Shown in pieces: positions 37,798 through 47,101 of a DNA stretch of 64,000 bases (positions are counted from its first letter, which is position 1; each line of letters starts with the position of its first letter). This DNA comes from Aestuariirhabdus litorea. Lineage in GTDB: Bacteria > Pseudomonadota > Gammaproteobacteria > Pseudomonadales > Aestuariirhabdaceae. The position numbers and the translations under genes are program-made. The DNA is taken from positions 682,001-746,000 of the forward strand of contig NZ_QWEZ01000001.1 of NCBI RefSeq assembly GCF_003864255.1, in the 5' to 3' direction. Below the pieces are notes generated by a model. It saw only the letters and a list, made by a program, of their open reading frames with translations, did no database searches and had not been told where the DNA came from.

Positions 37798-38250
37798 GTC
37801 CCATGAGTGCTGCAGGCTGGCGATCTGGCTGCCGGGGGCCACCCCGCTGTTTAAGCACGTCGGTATAATAGCCCTCCCTCTCTTCCGCCAGCAGGAAGCA
37901 GGCTTCCGCTCCCGATGACGAGCACTACCTGATCGTTAATTCTGTCGAGGGCTTCACTCTGCCTGGCAGGGACAAAAAAACAGGCGTCCTACTACTTTAC
38001 AGCCCCTTTGGCTTCGTGTTATGCACATCAGCCGAACGTTTGGTACCACCGTCCATAGGGCAGGACTGGCAGATAGATTGCCGAGTCTTTATCGTAAGTC
38101 TATGAAAAATAAGACAAATTAATTGATCAAAAAATAGACAATTTGTAGATTTGTGCTTGGTTGTGCTGTTTTGGGCGCTTTTCCATACTTTGTCCCCAAA
38201 GCTATCCACAGATTTTGTGGACAACCCGGGATGGGCAAAAATAGGTCTTT
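37798..38250. other. Non-coding gap upstream of xni
   Basis: A 453-bp AT-richer stretch. Its right end holds the CCACA-N5-TGTGG palindrome (38202-38224). Short open frames lack ribosome binding sites and family features. A promoter for xni must lie here but no clear -35/-10 pair was found. Confidence 0.55.
38202..38224. other. Palindrome TATCCACA-N5-TGTGG (DnaA-box-like pair 2)
   Basis: CTATCCACA and inverted TTGTCCACA, each one mismatch from TTWTNCACA, with the same 5-bp gap as the copy at 36208-36230. It lies 26 bp before the xni start, so it may act as an operator. Confidence 0.5.
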
Positions 38251-39027
38251 ATGAGCACAGCTGTAACCCCCGAAATAAAGCTTCTGCTGGTTGATGGCCT
38301 CAATTTGGTGCGTCGGATTTATGGTGCACAGCAGTCTGTGGATAAACTCGAGGCCACCGTGTTGGCCTCCCTGAAAAGAGCCATACGTGAGTTTTCCGCC
38401 ACTCATCTGCTGGTGTTGATGGATGGGGGCGGGCTCAGTTGGCGTCATCAGCTCTACCCGGGCTACAAGCAGGGACGTAAACCCATGCCGGCCGAGTTGC
38501 AGGACTATCTGCCGCATCTGTTGCAGTGCCTGAGTGGGGAAGGGATGGCCGTGATGGAGCAGCCTGCGGTTGAGGCGGATGACCTGATTGCAGCGCTCGT
38601 TGCTCGCCTCGAGCGGCGGTCCCTGCGAATCTGCATACTCTCTACCGACAAGGGTTTTTTGCCGCTCCTCAGCCATCAGGTGACGGTGCGGGATCACTTC
38701 CGTGGATTCGACTGGACGGCGCAGGCGGTGAGGGAGCGGTTCGGGGTCGGGCCTTTGCAGTTACGGGATTACTGGGCACTGTGTGGGGACAGCAGTAACC
38801 ATATTCCCGGGGTGAGCGGTATTGGGCCCAAGCGGGCAGGTGAGTTGTTGGAGCACTTCGGCAGTCTGCACAATGTGCTGGCGGCGTCCGAAACGATCGA
38901 GGGCCGGGTCGGGGAGCAGCTGCGCAACCAGCGCCAGCAGGCGTTATTGAGCCGACAGCTGCTGGAGCCCCTAACTGAGGTGAGACTTTTGGGAAACCTC
39001 AGAGAGTGTCGGCTGGAGGGCGCTTAG
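38251..39027 (+). CDS. xni: Flap endonuclease Xni (YgdG)
   Basis: 5'-nuclease-fold protein of 258 residues related to the N-terminal domain of DNA polymerase I. LLLVDGLNLVRR holds the first metal Asp, VEADDLIAAL and STDKGF further ligands, and DSSNHIPGVSGIGPKRAGELL the helix-3-turn-helix. The ATG at 38251 begins eight residues before the first strand. Stand-alone gene between the tRNA cluster and prc. Confidence 0.9.
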   Translation: MSTAVTPEIKLLLVDGLNLVRRIYGAQQSVDKLEATVLASLKRAIREFSATHLLVLMDGGGLSWRHQLYPGYKQGRKPMPAELQDYLPHLLQCLSGEGMAVMEQPAVEADDLIAALVARLERRSLRICILSTDKGFLPLLSHQVTVRDHFRGFDWTAQAVRERFGVGPLQLRDYWALCGDSSNHIPGVSGIGPKRAGELLEHFGSLHNVLAASETIEGRVGEQLRNQRQQALLSRQLLEPLTEVRLLGNLRECRLEGA

Positions 39028-39045
39028 GCGCCCCCCCCTCGGTGG

Positions 39046-41148
39046 TCAGGAGGCGTTGGCGGCCACCCGTTGACGCATATTGATGTAGTCCAGCAGGATG
39101 CTGCCTGCCTCCTTCACGAAGGCGTCACTTTTTTCCTTGTTGCTGCCGCCGCCGTTGTGGGTTAACGGCGTATTGGTTTCATCCTCAACCGCCAGGGAGT
39201 CCAGCGTCGCCTCGCCGCGGGCGCTGCGATAGCGGTTTTCAATCTCAAGCCGCTGCTGCTGCAGGGCTTCATACTGCCCTTTACGGTCGCTGACCCGAAG
39301 AGGAAGCTGGGTGCGGGCATCCTGCTCGAGCCGTAGCTGCGTTTGCTCCTGCAGGTAGTTGAAGTCCGGGTCATTCGCGGCACGCTGTCGATGCAGCTGC
39401 TTGAGCCGGGTCAGGTAGGGCTCTGTGGGCTCAAACCCCATATAGGCCACAGGCCTTATCTGATCCCAGGGCAGGGCATCATCGAGGGCGCTTTCGCCGA
39501 TCTTGCTGGTGTCATAGAGGGAGGGGAAGGGGATATCCGGTACCACTCCTTTATGTTGCGTACTTTGGCCCGAGATGCGGTAGAACTTGGCCAGGGTCAG
39601 CTTCAGTTGGCCGTGGTTCAGGGGCTGGATGGTTTGCACTGTTCCCTTGCCGAACGTCTGGCCGCCAATGATCAGGGCGCGCTGGTAGTCCTGCATGGCC
39701 CCTGCAAAGATCTCCGAGGCCGAGGCGCTCAGGCGGTCGACCAGTACCGCCATAGGGCCATCGTAGACCAGGTTGTTATCGGGGTCTTTTTGCACGTCAA
39801 TGCGACCACGGCCATCCCGCACCAGTACAGTTGGGCCGCTGGGGATAAAGAGCCCGGTCAGCTCATTGGCCTCCTGCAAAGAGCCTCCACCGTTACCCCT
39901 GAGGTCGATCACCAGACCATCGACCCCCTCCTGCTCGAGTTCGGACAGCAGCCGCTTAACATCGCGGGTGGTGCTCTTGTAATTGGGGTCGCCGGACTGA
40001 GCGGCCTTGAAGTCGATATAAAAGGCAGGGATCTGGATTACCCCCAGCTTATAGCTGGTGCCATCGTGCTCCAGCTCAAACACCTCCTTCTGGGCGGACT
40101 GCTCCTCCAGCTTCACCTTCTCCCGGGTAATGCTGTAGATACGGGTAACCCCGCTATCACTGTCGGCGGGAATTACCTCCAGCCGTACCACCGAGGCTTT
40201 GGGGCCGCGAATCAGCTGTACCACTTCGTCGAGACGCCAGCCAATCACATCCACCATCAGCCCATCCTCACCCTGGGCAACCCCGACAATTTTGTCTGCT
40301 GGTTTAAGCTGGCCGGCTTTATCGGCGGGACCCTTGGCCACCAGGCTGACCACTTTGGTGTAGTCATCTTCCGCCTGAAGCACGGCGCCGATCCCCTCCA
40401 GGGAGAGGCTCATGTTGATATCAAAGTTTTCCGCATTGCGAGGGGAAAAGTATTGGGTATGGGGGTCGTAGATGCGGGCGAAGGCGTTGATGTAGACCTG
40501 GAACGCATCTTCATTGTTGTTCTGGTAGAGCCGGTTCAGCTGGGAGCGATAGCGTTTACCCAGCAGCTCACTGATCTCTTCCAGGTTTTTGCCACTCAGT
40601 TTGAGGCGCAGGGCGCTGTCTTTCAGCTGCCGGCGCCAGAGGTCTTCGAGTTCTGCCGAGTTGCTGGCCCAGGGGGATTGGCTACGGTCAATCTCAATGC
40701 TCTCCTCGCGGTCAAAGTCGAGGCGGTTGAGCTGGCTATCGGTGTGGCCCAGCAGAAAACGAAGACGCTCCTCAACCCGCTGCTGGTAGATATTATAAAT
40801 GGTGAACCCCGGCTTCAGGTCGCCTGTTTTCAAAGCGTTATCGAGCTCGCTACGATAAGCTTCAAAATGCTCGATATCAGTGCTGGTAAAGTGGCTGCGG
40901 GCCGGGTCGAGGCTATCGAGGTAACGGTCAAGGATCTTGCTTGAGTGCTCGTCATCAAGCGGAATCTTCTCATAATGGGCCCGGCGCAATAGCTGCACCA
41001 TGTTGACGCTGGCGATCGCCTGCTCCCGTGTCGGCTCGAGCGTGTGCAGTTGCTGTTGCTCCGGGGGCAGGATCTTGGCAACGGCAAGAGAACTCAGCAA
41101 CAGGGCCAATGTAAGGGAAAGGGTTCTGCTGACTGCCTGCTTGACCAT
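39046..41148 (-). CDS. prc: C-terminal processing protease Prc (Tsp)
   Basis: Periplasmic serine protease of 700 residues. Signal peptide cleaved after SLAVA (about 24); N-terminal helical domain (about 30-230); PDZ domain (about 235-330); S41 catalytic domain (about 340-560) with the Ser in RLSASASEIFAGAMQDY and Lys in GKGTVQT forming the Ser/Lys dyad; helical C-terminus. It degrades or trims proteins with non-polar tails, such as penicillin-binding protein 3 and lytic enzymes. Length and order match E. coli Prc (682). The ATG at 41148 begins the signal peptide. Confidence 0.95.
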   Translation of the reverse strand: MVKQAVSRTLSLTLALLLSSLAVAKILPPEQQQLHTLEPTREQAIASVNMVQLLRRAHYEKIPLDDEHSSKILDRYLDSLDPARSHFTSTDIEHFEAYRSELDNALKTGDLKPGFTIYNIYQQRVEERLRFLLGHTDSQLNRLDFDREESIEIDRSQSPWASNSAELEDLWRRQLKDSALRLKLSGKNLEEISELLGKRYRSQLNRLYQNNNEDAFQVYINAFARIYDPHTQYFSPRNAENFDINMSLSLEGIGAVLQAEDDYTKVVSLVAKGPADKAGQLKPADKIVGVAQGEDGLMVDVIGWRLDEVVQLIRGPKASVVRLEVIPADSDSGVTRIYSITREKVKLEEQSAQKEVFELEHDGTSYKLGVIQIPAFYIDFKAAQSGDPNYKSTTRDVKRLLSELEQEGVDGLVIDLRGNGGGSLQEANELTGLFIPSGPTVLVRDGRGRIDVQKDPDNNLVYDGPMAVLVDRLSASASEIFAGAMQDYQRALIIGGQTFGKGTVQTIQPLNHGQLKLTLAKFYRISGQSTQHKGVVPDIPFPSLYDTSKIGESALDDALPWDQIRPVAYMGFEPTEPYLTRLKQLHRQRAANDPDFNYLQEQTQLRLEQDARTQLPLRVSDRKGQYEALQQQRLEIENRYRSARGEATLDSLAVEDETNTPLTHNGGGSNKEKSDAFVKEAGSILLDYINMRQRVAANAS

Positions 41149-41321
41149 GGGGAATCTCTCAAAAATGCACAATAGAAAGTTGGAGCGTTAAAGCTTATGT
41201 TGGTTCCCATCCCGGGTAGGGGAACCGGCCCGCTTTTTTCTCGGGGCCCAGGGCCACAGCTTATGCGGAAATGGTTACTATGGGTAGTCTTGGGGCGGTT
41301 AGATGTGATGATGGAGGAGAT

Positions 41322-42290
41322 ATGAGCGAGATAAACGGATGGGTAGCAGTCGATGGCAAGGTTCAACGGGTTTCCCGTCCGGTGAACCCTCCGGGGGAGG
41401 GAGAGGTCTGTATCCGTATCCATGCCAGCGGCGTCAACCGGGCCGACCTGATGCAGCTCAAGGGGCATTATCCGCCCCCGCCGGGCTACTCCGACTTTAT
41501 GGGGCTGGAGTGTGCCGGTGTGGTCGAGGCGGTTGGAGCTGGGGTCACGCAGTGGGAGGCGGGTGATGAGGTGATCGCTCTGCTGGCTGCCGGAGGCTAT
41601 AACGATCGGGTGGTGTGCGATGCGCGTCAGTTACTGCCGCTGCCTGCAGGCTGGAGCATGGAGCAGGGGGCGGCCTTCGTCGAGGCGTTTGCCACCGCCT
41701 GGTTGAACCTCTACCAAATCGGGGCGCTTGAGAAGGGGGAGCGGGTGTTGCTTTATGCCGGCGCCAGTGGTGTGGGTTGCGCCGCCATCCAGCTGTGCAA
41801 ACTCATGGGTAATCCGGTTACCGCGGTGGTGGGGAATCCGGCCAAGGCAGAATTCTGCCGTAAGCTGGGGGCCGATGAGGCGGTATTGAGGGATGCGGAT
41901 TGCTGGCAAAATCTGGCGCGTCTGGCCCCGTTTGACCTGCTACTGGATTCGGTGGCCGGTGACTGGCTACCCAAAAGCCTGCCGTTGATGGCCGTGGACG
42001 GCCGCCTGGTGCTGATTGGTTTGATGGGAGGAAGCCTGTGTGAGTTAGATGCCGCCACGGTATTGATGAAGCGCTTGCGCATTCAGGGCTCTACCCTGCG
42101 GGGGCGAGCGGTTGAATTCAAGGCGCAGGTGCTGGCATCGATGAGGCATGCGCTATGGGATGCGCTCCAACAGCAACAGCTGGTACCGGTGATTGACCGT
42201 GTGTTCGAAAGGGAAGAGCTGTCCGCAGCCTTTGAGTATTTGGCCGGCAACCGGAATATGGGGAAAGTGGTTGTACGGGGGGAGCGGTAA
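41322..42290 (+). CDS. NAD(P)H-quinone oxidoreductase, MDR family (no catalytic zinc)
   Basis: Medium-chain reductase of 322 residues, similar to quinone oxidoreductase Qor and PIG3. Catalytic half includes ASGVNRADLMQLKGHYPPPPG; the nucleotide-binding Rossmann part has YAGASGVGCAAIQL. Zinc-ligand cysteines are missing, so it is a zinc-independent quinone or enone reductase. GGAGGAG lies just before the ATG at 41322. Divergent from prc. Confidence 0.9.
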   Translation: MSEINGWVAVDGKVQRVSRPVNPPGEGEVCIRIHASGVNRADLMQLKGHYPPPPGYSDFMGLECAGVVEAVGAGVTQWEAGDEVIALLAAGGYNDRVVCDARQLLPLPAGWSMEQGAAFVEAFATAWLNLYQIGALEKGERVLLYAGASGVGCAAIQLCKLMGNPVTAVVGNPAKAEFCRKLGADEAVLRDADCWQNLARLAPFDLLLDSVAGDWLPKSLPLMAVDGRLVLIGLMGGSLCELDAATVLMKRLRIQGSTLRGRAVEFKAQVLASMRHALWDALQQQQLVPVIDRVFEREELSAAFEYLAGNRNMGKVVVRGER

Positions 42291-42376
42291 AGCCCGAAGC
42301 GATCACACCCCGGCGAGGTGTTTCGTCAGGGCGACTGCACCGGCGGCGGATTCACCGGCGCAGTCAACAGAAGGCG

Positions 42377-42547
42377 CTAGTTATAGCTACGCACGAATCC
42401 GTCGTTGGACTCAACCGCAGGAATCTGGAACGTCATCAGCTTGGACTTGAACAGGGGTTCAACGTCCTCGTGTGCTTTTTTGGCTTTTTTAGCGAACTGC
42501 TGGCTGGAGATCGCTTCGATAAAATTAAAGGGTTTGCTTCTTTGCAT
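42377..42547 (-). CDS. Unrecognised 56-residue protein
   Basis: Short frame starting ATG at 42547 and reading MQRSKPFNFIEAISSQQFA, then KKAKKAHEDVEPLFKSK, and ending VRSYN before TAG. It is soluble, with a basic helix (about 18-27) and a mixed C-terminal half. Codon use looks like real coding (no rare-codon runs) and GCGGAG sits 10 bp before the ATG, giving a plausible ribosome binding site. No family recognised. The surrounding gap (42291-42858) otherwise has no gene. Confidence 0.55.
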   Translation of the reverse strand: MQRSKPFNFIEAISSQQFAKKAKKAHEDVEPLFKSKLMTFQIPAVESNDGFVRSYN

Positions 42548-42858
42548 GGGGCTTGGCTCCGCTATTTTCTATTGAATCAGTGTAGAGCCTTACTTGGCTA
42601 GACACTGTTGGTCAGCTGTATGATTGCTGAAGGTGTTAGTGATTCAGCGATGCTCTATGTTAGCAACTGTAGGATCGGGAAAATATTCGTATCAGTACGT
42701 ATACGACCTCGACAAGGTCACCTTTTAAAAGCGGCCGTCGTCACAGATTGACGGCTTGGAGGGGGCTATAGGTGCTGCCGGGTTTGGGTCGGGTTGCGAA
42801 GGTGAGTGTGCGGATCCCTCAATCGGCTGCGGGCTGGATTTGGGGATCCGCAAAAGGG

Positions 42859-44172
42859 TCAGGCGAACGGCAGCTCCGCCTGCTGCATAAACAGACTCAG
42901 CGCCTTGTGCAGGTAGTTAAGGTCATCGGCCCCGGCGAGCTCGCGGATGGAGTGCATACCGAAGGTGGGAACGCCAACGTCTAGGGTACGGGTTCCGATC
43001 TCGGCGGCGGTAATGGGACCTATGGTGCTGCCACACGCCATATCACTGCGTACCACAAAGCTCTGGAAGGGAACTTCAGCCTGCTCACACAGGTGACGGA
43101 AGAGGGATGATGACTCGCTGTTGGTGGCGTAACGTTGGTTACTGTTAAGCTTGATCACGGGGCCTGCATTCAGGAGTGGCCCGTGCTTACCATCGTGGCG
43201 GTCGGCATAATTGGGGTGAATCCCGTGGGCGTTATCGACAGAGATCATCAGCGAATTCTCCATGCAGATGGTAAGGGATTCTCGCTCACCGAGTATACGC
43301 TCTAGCACGCTGGCCAGCAGAGGTCCCTGTGCGCCGCTACTGGACTGACTGCCCACCTCTTCGTGATCGTTGCACACCAGCAGGCAGGGTGCCTTCTGGT
43401 CCGCCTTTTCGCTGTTGGCCAGCAGGGCGCTGAGGCCGACAAAGCAGCTGAGCAGGTTGTCGAGGCGTGCGCTGGCAATAAACTCTTGCTTGAGCCCCAC
43501 CACGGCCGGTGGCTGGGTGTCGTAAAAGGAGAGTTCGTAGTCCAGCACCTGGTCAATATCGCTGTGCTCGCCCTGGAGCCACTGCTTGAGCTGGGCGCGG
43601 AAGTCGGGCGCTTTCTCCTCGCCACAGAGACTGAGGATGGGGGGCAGCTGGGTCTGTGGGTTAATGCTTTGCTTGTCGTTCACTTCGCGGTTAAGGTGAA
43701 TCGCCAGGCTGGGAATAAAGGCGATGGGGTCGCGCAGGTCGAGCAGGGCGCTGCGCAGTTTACCCTGCTTGCAGCGGTAACTGACCCGGCCCGCCAGCGA
43801 CAGGTCACGGTCAAACCAGGGGTTCAGGAGAGCACCACCGTAAACCTCGACACCCAGCTGGAAATAACCTTTTTGCGACAGCTCCGGGTTAGGTTTGACC
43901 CGCAGGCAGGGGCTGTCGGTATGGGCACCCACCATACGAAAACCGCGCTCGGTAAAGGCGGCATCGGCGCAGGTAAAGGCCACCAGGGAGGAGTCGTTAC
44001 GGGTCAGGAAATAGCGGCCATAGGGCTGCAACTTCCAACGCCGGGAGAGGTCGAGCTGCTCAAAACCGGCCTCCAGCAGGCGCTGGGACATTTCACGGGT
44101 AGCGTGAAAAGGGGTCGGTGAACGGTGCAGGAAGTCGATCAGTTGCGGGTGTAGGTTGCTGGCGTCGCCCAT
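42859..44172 (-). CDS. apeB: M18 family aspartyl aminopeptidase
   Basis: Dodecameric zinc aminopeptidase of 437 residues that removes acidic N-terminal residues. Metal-binding and active-site motifs are [41 protein letters not shown] and [12 protein letters not shown], all intact. Cytoplasmic. The ATG at 44172 begins the standard N-terminal helix ([14 protein letters not shown]). Single gene, upstream of the divergent exopolysaccharide-type locus. Confidence 0.94.
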   Translation of the reverse strand: MGDASNLHPQLIDFLHRSPTPFHATREMSQRLLEAGFEQLDLSRRWKLQPYGRYFLTRNDSSLVAFTCADAAFTERGFRMVGAHTDSPCLRVKPNPELSQKGYFQLGVEVYGGALLNPWFDRDLSLAGRVSYRCKQGKLRSALLDLRDPIAFIPSLAIHLNREVNDKQSINPQTQLPPILSLCGEEKAPDFRAQLKQWLQGEHSDIDQVLDYELSFYDTQPPAVVGLKQEFIASARLDNLLSCFVGLSALLANSEKADQKAPCLLVCNDHEEVGSQSSSGAQGPLLASVLERILGERESLTICMENSLMISVDNAHGIHPNYADRHDGKHGPLLNAGPVIKLNSNQRYATNSESSSLFRHLCEQAEVPFQSFVVRSDMACGSTIGPITAAEIGTRTLDVGVPTFGMHSIRELAGADDLNYLHKALSLFMQQAELPFA

Positions 44173-44443
44173 GGTCTCTCTGCGGGTGTGTTGAGAATGT
44201 TGGCGGCCATTATAGCGAGAGTCGCCAGCTAGCGACCAGCTTTGTGTTTTCCTTTATGATGGTTGGTACACCGCGAGCGTAGTGCTTGGGGCGTCCCCTA
44301 AACGTCGCAGAGTGGCGACTGCAATGCAGGTCGATTTTCTTATTCGGCCCCCACTGGTGCTGACGCCCTGGCAGCCTATACTCAGTCCTTGCTAATGGAG
44401 GGTTGACGCGGCCCATGGTCGGATTTTTTGTCAGGATTGATTA

Positions 44444-45793
44444 ATGAATAACACTCTGTCGGTGTATTGTCTGGGCGCATGCGATTCAGTACCGACTCAA
44501 CAAAGCTCAAAGGTACCGGTTGGGAATCTGGAAAGTTTGCCTGCGGAGCCGGGTGAGGTGTTGATCCTTGCACTCTCCCCTGAGCAGCAGGATCAAACCC
44601 TGCGGGCATTCCATCGATTACATCGTTTCTGGAGCTGGCGCATTTATGTCGTGGAGCCCAGCGACCTCTCTGCCGTCCTCTCCGATGGCCAGTGGGAGGA
44701 GGAGCGCTGCCTTGGCGAGCTTGAAAAACATCGGGCGAAACTTCCCTTGATTCATAACCCCGATGAGGTTGACCCCCTGCTGGGGTGGTTGTGGCTGGAT
44801 TCGGGGCGCAGCCTGATTCCCGTTAAAGATGGCTCTGATGCATCGCTTTATGTCTACCCACTGCTGGAGTCCATTCACCCGGACCTGGAGTCTCCCTATC
44901 GCTACCTGATGTCCGAACTGAACCGTGAGTTGCTGGGCACTGAACAGCTTGTCGATCGGATCAGGGTGTGTGGCGGATGTCAGGGAGGGCACCTGAACTA
45001 CCTCGATGTCTGCCCGTTTTGCCATGAGCTCGACATCGAATCGAGCCAGTCCTTGCACTGCTTTACCTGTGGTTATGTCGGCGAGCAGGGAGAGTTTTTG
45101 CGCAGCGGAAGACTGGAGTGCCCGAAATGCCTGACGCCGTTACGTCATATCGGGGTGGATTACGACCGGCCTATTGAGACCCATCGCTGCAACAGCTGTA
45201 ACCAGAAATTTGCCCAGGCGGATACCCGGGTCAGCTGCTTTAGCTGCGGCCAGAAAAATGAGATCCACGATCTCATTGTCAGAAAAATACATCAGTACAA
45301 AATTGGTTATCAGGGGGGGCACAGTATTCGTTACGGCCACCGGCTGACGACGCCGGAACTGATGCTGAAAGGCAAGGTGGACGCGGCTTTCTTTAATAGT
45401 CTGCTGGTGTGGTCAAACAAGCTGGCCAGGCGCACCAAGCAGCAACACCTGCTCATGGGGCTTTATCTGCCCGGTCTTGCCGATTACGGGAAGCTCTACG
45501 GCGAGGCCCGGATGTTTGCCCTAACCGAGCAGATTGCCTACCGCCTTAACGGGTTATTCCGGGAAACAGACGTCTGTTGCCAGGTTCGGAATGAGTTGCT
45601 GTTGGTGCTGATGCCCTATGCTGCCCGGGAATCGCTGCCCGTATTGCAGAGCAAGATAGAAACGCTGGCGGCAATGATCGAGGAGGATGACTTCCGCTTG
45701 CAGGTGTTTGCCTGGGGTCTGCCCGACGATACGCTGGCCGATGATGCGGCGAACTGGATCCAGAGCCGGCTCACCCAAGTCTATGCAAGCTGA
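44444..45793 (+). CDS. Multi-zinc-ribbon protein with degenerate GGDEF-like domain (TackOD1-like)
   Basis: Cytoplasmic protein of 449 residues without membrane segments. Residues 1-150 form an alpha/beta region of unknown type. Residues 176-268 carry six CxxC pairs (176/179, 190/193, 206/209, 226/229, 249/252, 265/268), enough for three zinc ribbons, resembling the TackOD1 output domain. Residues ~335-445 keep the secondary structure of a GGDEF domain (LLMGLYLPGLADYGKLYG; RLNGLFRETDVCCQV), but the GGDEF signature is VRNEL (381-385), so it cannot make c-di-GMP. It overlaps the glycosyltransferase gene by 11 bp. I infer a regulatory subunit for that synthase. Confidence 0.75.
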   Translation: MNNTLSVYCLGACDSVPTQQSSKVPVGNLESLPAEPGEVLILALSPEQQDQTLRAFHRLHRFWSWRIYVVEPSDLSAVLSDGQWEEERCLGELEKHRAKLPLIHNPDEVDPLLGWLWLDSGRSLIPVKDGSDASLYVYPLLESIHPDLESPYRYLMSELNRELLGTEQLVDRIRVCGGCQGGHLNYLDVCPFCHELDIESSQSLHCFTCGYVGEQGEFLRSGRLECPKCLTPLRHIGVDYDRPIETHRCNSCNQKFAQADTRVSCFSCGQKNEIHDLIVRKIHQYKIGYQGGHSIRYGHRLTTPELMLKGKVDAAFFNSLLVWSNKLARRTKQQHLLMGLYLPGLADYGKLYGEARMFALTEQIAYRLNGLFRETDVCCQVRNELLLVLMPYAARESLPVLQSKIETLAAMIEEDDFRLQVFAWGLPDDTLADDAANWIQSRLTQVYAS

Positions 45794-47099
45794 TAGCCTC
45801 CACATTATTGAATACATCCTGGGGATGGTGTTTGCCAACACCGAGTTGTTGCTGTTGCTGTTGCCAATGCTGGTACTGTTTGAACTGCCGCTGGGGTTGA
45901 CGATTCTGGTCGGTATCTTCCGCTGGTCTGCACAGAATGTGCACTCTGTTCCTCAGGCTTTCCCCGATATCAGTGTGGTGGTGACCTGCTATAGTGAGGG
46001 GCGCGATATCGCAATTACCCTCGACACCCTGGTAGAGCAACTCTATCCCGGTAACATCGAAATACTGGCGGTGGTGGACGGTGCCTCCCAGAATCTGCTG
46101 ACCTACCAAACCGCGCTAATCTCAATGCGGCTGCACAGTGGCCAGCCGAGGCGAACCATTCGAGTCATTCCCAAGTGGCAGCGAGGGGGGCGCGTCTCGA
46201 CACTCAATGCCGGTTTGGCAGAAGCCGGCGGGGAGCTGGTGATCAACGTCGACGGGGATACCTCGTTTGACAATGATATGGTGCTAAGAATGCTGGAGCA
46301 GTTTGGTGACCCGAACCTGGTCGCTTGCGGCGGGGCGCTTCGGGTACGTAATTGGCGCACAAACCTGCTGACCCGGATGCAGGCCATGGAGTATATGCTC
46401 TCCATGCAGGCAGGAAAAACCGGTCTGGCCAATATCGGGGTGATCAACAATATATCCGGCGCCTTTGGCGCGTTCAGGGCGCCGTTACTAAAACAGCTGG
46501 GGGGCTGGGATACCCATACGGCTGAAGATCTCGACCTGACGATACGCCTTAAGCAGTACAAACAGCGTTACCCCGCCTTGCGGCTGGGATTTACCCCCCA
46601 TGCGGTCGGCCACACCGATGTTCCTGACACGCTGAAGGGGTTGGTCGCCCAGCGTTTGAGGTGGGATGGGGACCTGCTGTTTATTTTCCTGCGCAAGCAC
46701 AAGAAGGGGCTTACCCCGACCCTGCTGGGCTGGAAAAATTTTTTATTCACCCTCGCCTATGGGGTTTTGCAAAATGTGCTGCTGCCGCTGTTGGCGGTGG
46801 TCTTCATACTCTACCTGTTGCTGGCATACCCCATCAATTTTGTAGGGGCGCTTATGAGCGTTCTTTATATTCTCTATTTGCTGGTTTGCACGCTGTTCTT
46901 TGCAGTTTATCTGCTGCTGATTTCAGAACGGTCCCGGGATGATTTTATGATGATTAAATGGCTACCCCTGTATCCGCTTTACCAGTTTTTTATGCGCCTG
47001 ATCACCGCCTTTGCGATGATTAACGAGACGGTTAGGCGGGGACATGAGGAGTCCAGTATGGCGCCTTGGTGGGTATTGAAACGTGGTAACCGGTTTTAA
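45783..47099 (+). CDS. Processive family 2 glycosyltransferase (exopolysaccharide synthase)
   Basis: Membrane synthase of 438 residues. One or two N-terminal helices (about 20-47) precede the GT-A domain: the UDP-sugar Asp in VVDGAS (about 99), DxD motif VDGD (156-159), acceptor motif AED (247-249) and QRLRW (290-294). C-terminal helices (about 310-410) would form the polymer channel. The order equals BcsA, Alg8 and hyaluronan synthase, but there is no PilZ domain. The ATG at 45783 overlaps the upstream gene; the HlyD-like gene begins 2 bp after the stop. The sugar polymer is unknown. Confidence 0.88.
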   Translation: MQADSLHIIEYILGMVFANTELLLLLLPMLVLFELPLGLTILVGIFRWSAQNVHSVPQAFPDISVVVTCYSEGRDIAITLDTLVEQLYPGNIEILAVVDGASQNLLTYQTALISMRLHSGQPRRTIRVIPKWQRGGRVSTLNAGLAEAGGELVINVDGDTSFDNDMVLRMLEQFGDPNLVACGGALRVRNWRTNLLTRMQAMEYMLSMQAGKTGLANIGVINNISGAFGAFRAPLLKQLGGWDTHTAEDLDLTIRLKQYKQRYPALRLGFTPHAVGHTDVPDTLKGLVAQRLRWDGDLLFIFLRKHKKGLTPTLLGWKNFLFTLAYGVLQNVLLPLLAVVFILYLLLAYPINFVGALMSVLYILYLLVCTLFFAVYLLLISERSRDDFMMIKWLPLYPLYQFFMRLITAFAMINETVRRGHEESSMAPWWVLKRGNRF

Positions 47100-47101
47100 A
47101 T

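Noticed and set aside
35982-38224. Chromosomal origin of replication
   Set aside because: DnaA-like boxes are few and imperfect, and dnaA, dnaN, gyrB, parAB and rpmH are absent.
39343-40944. 533-residue open frame on the plus strand
   Set aside because: Antisense to prc, which is a clear full-length protease.
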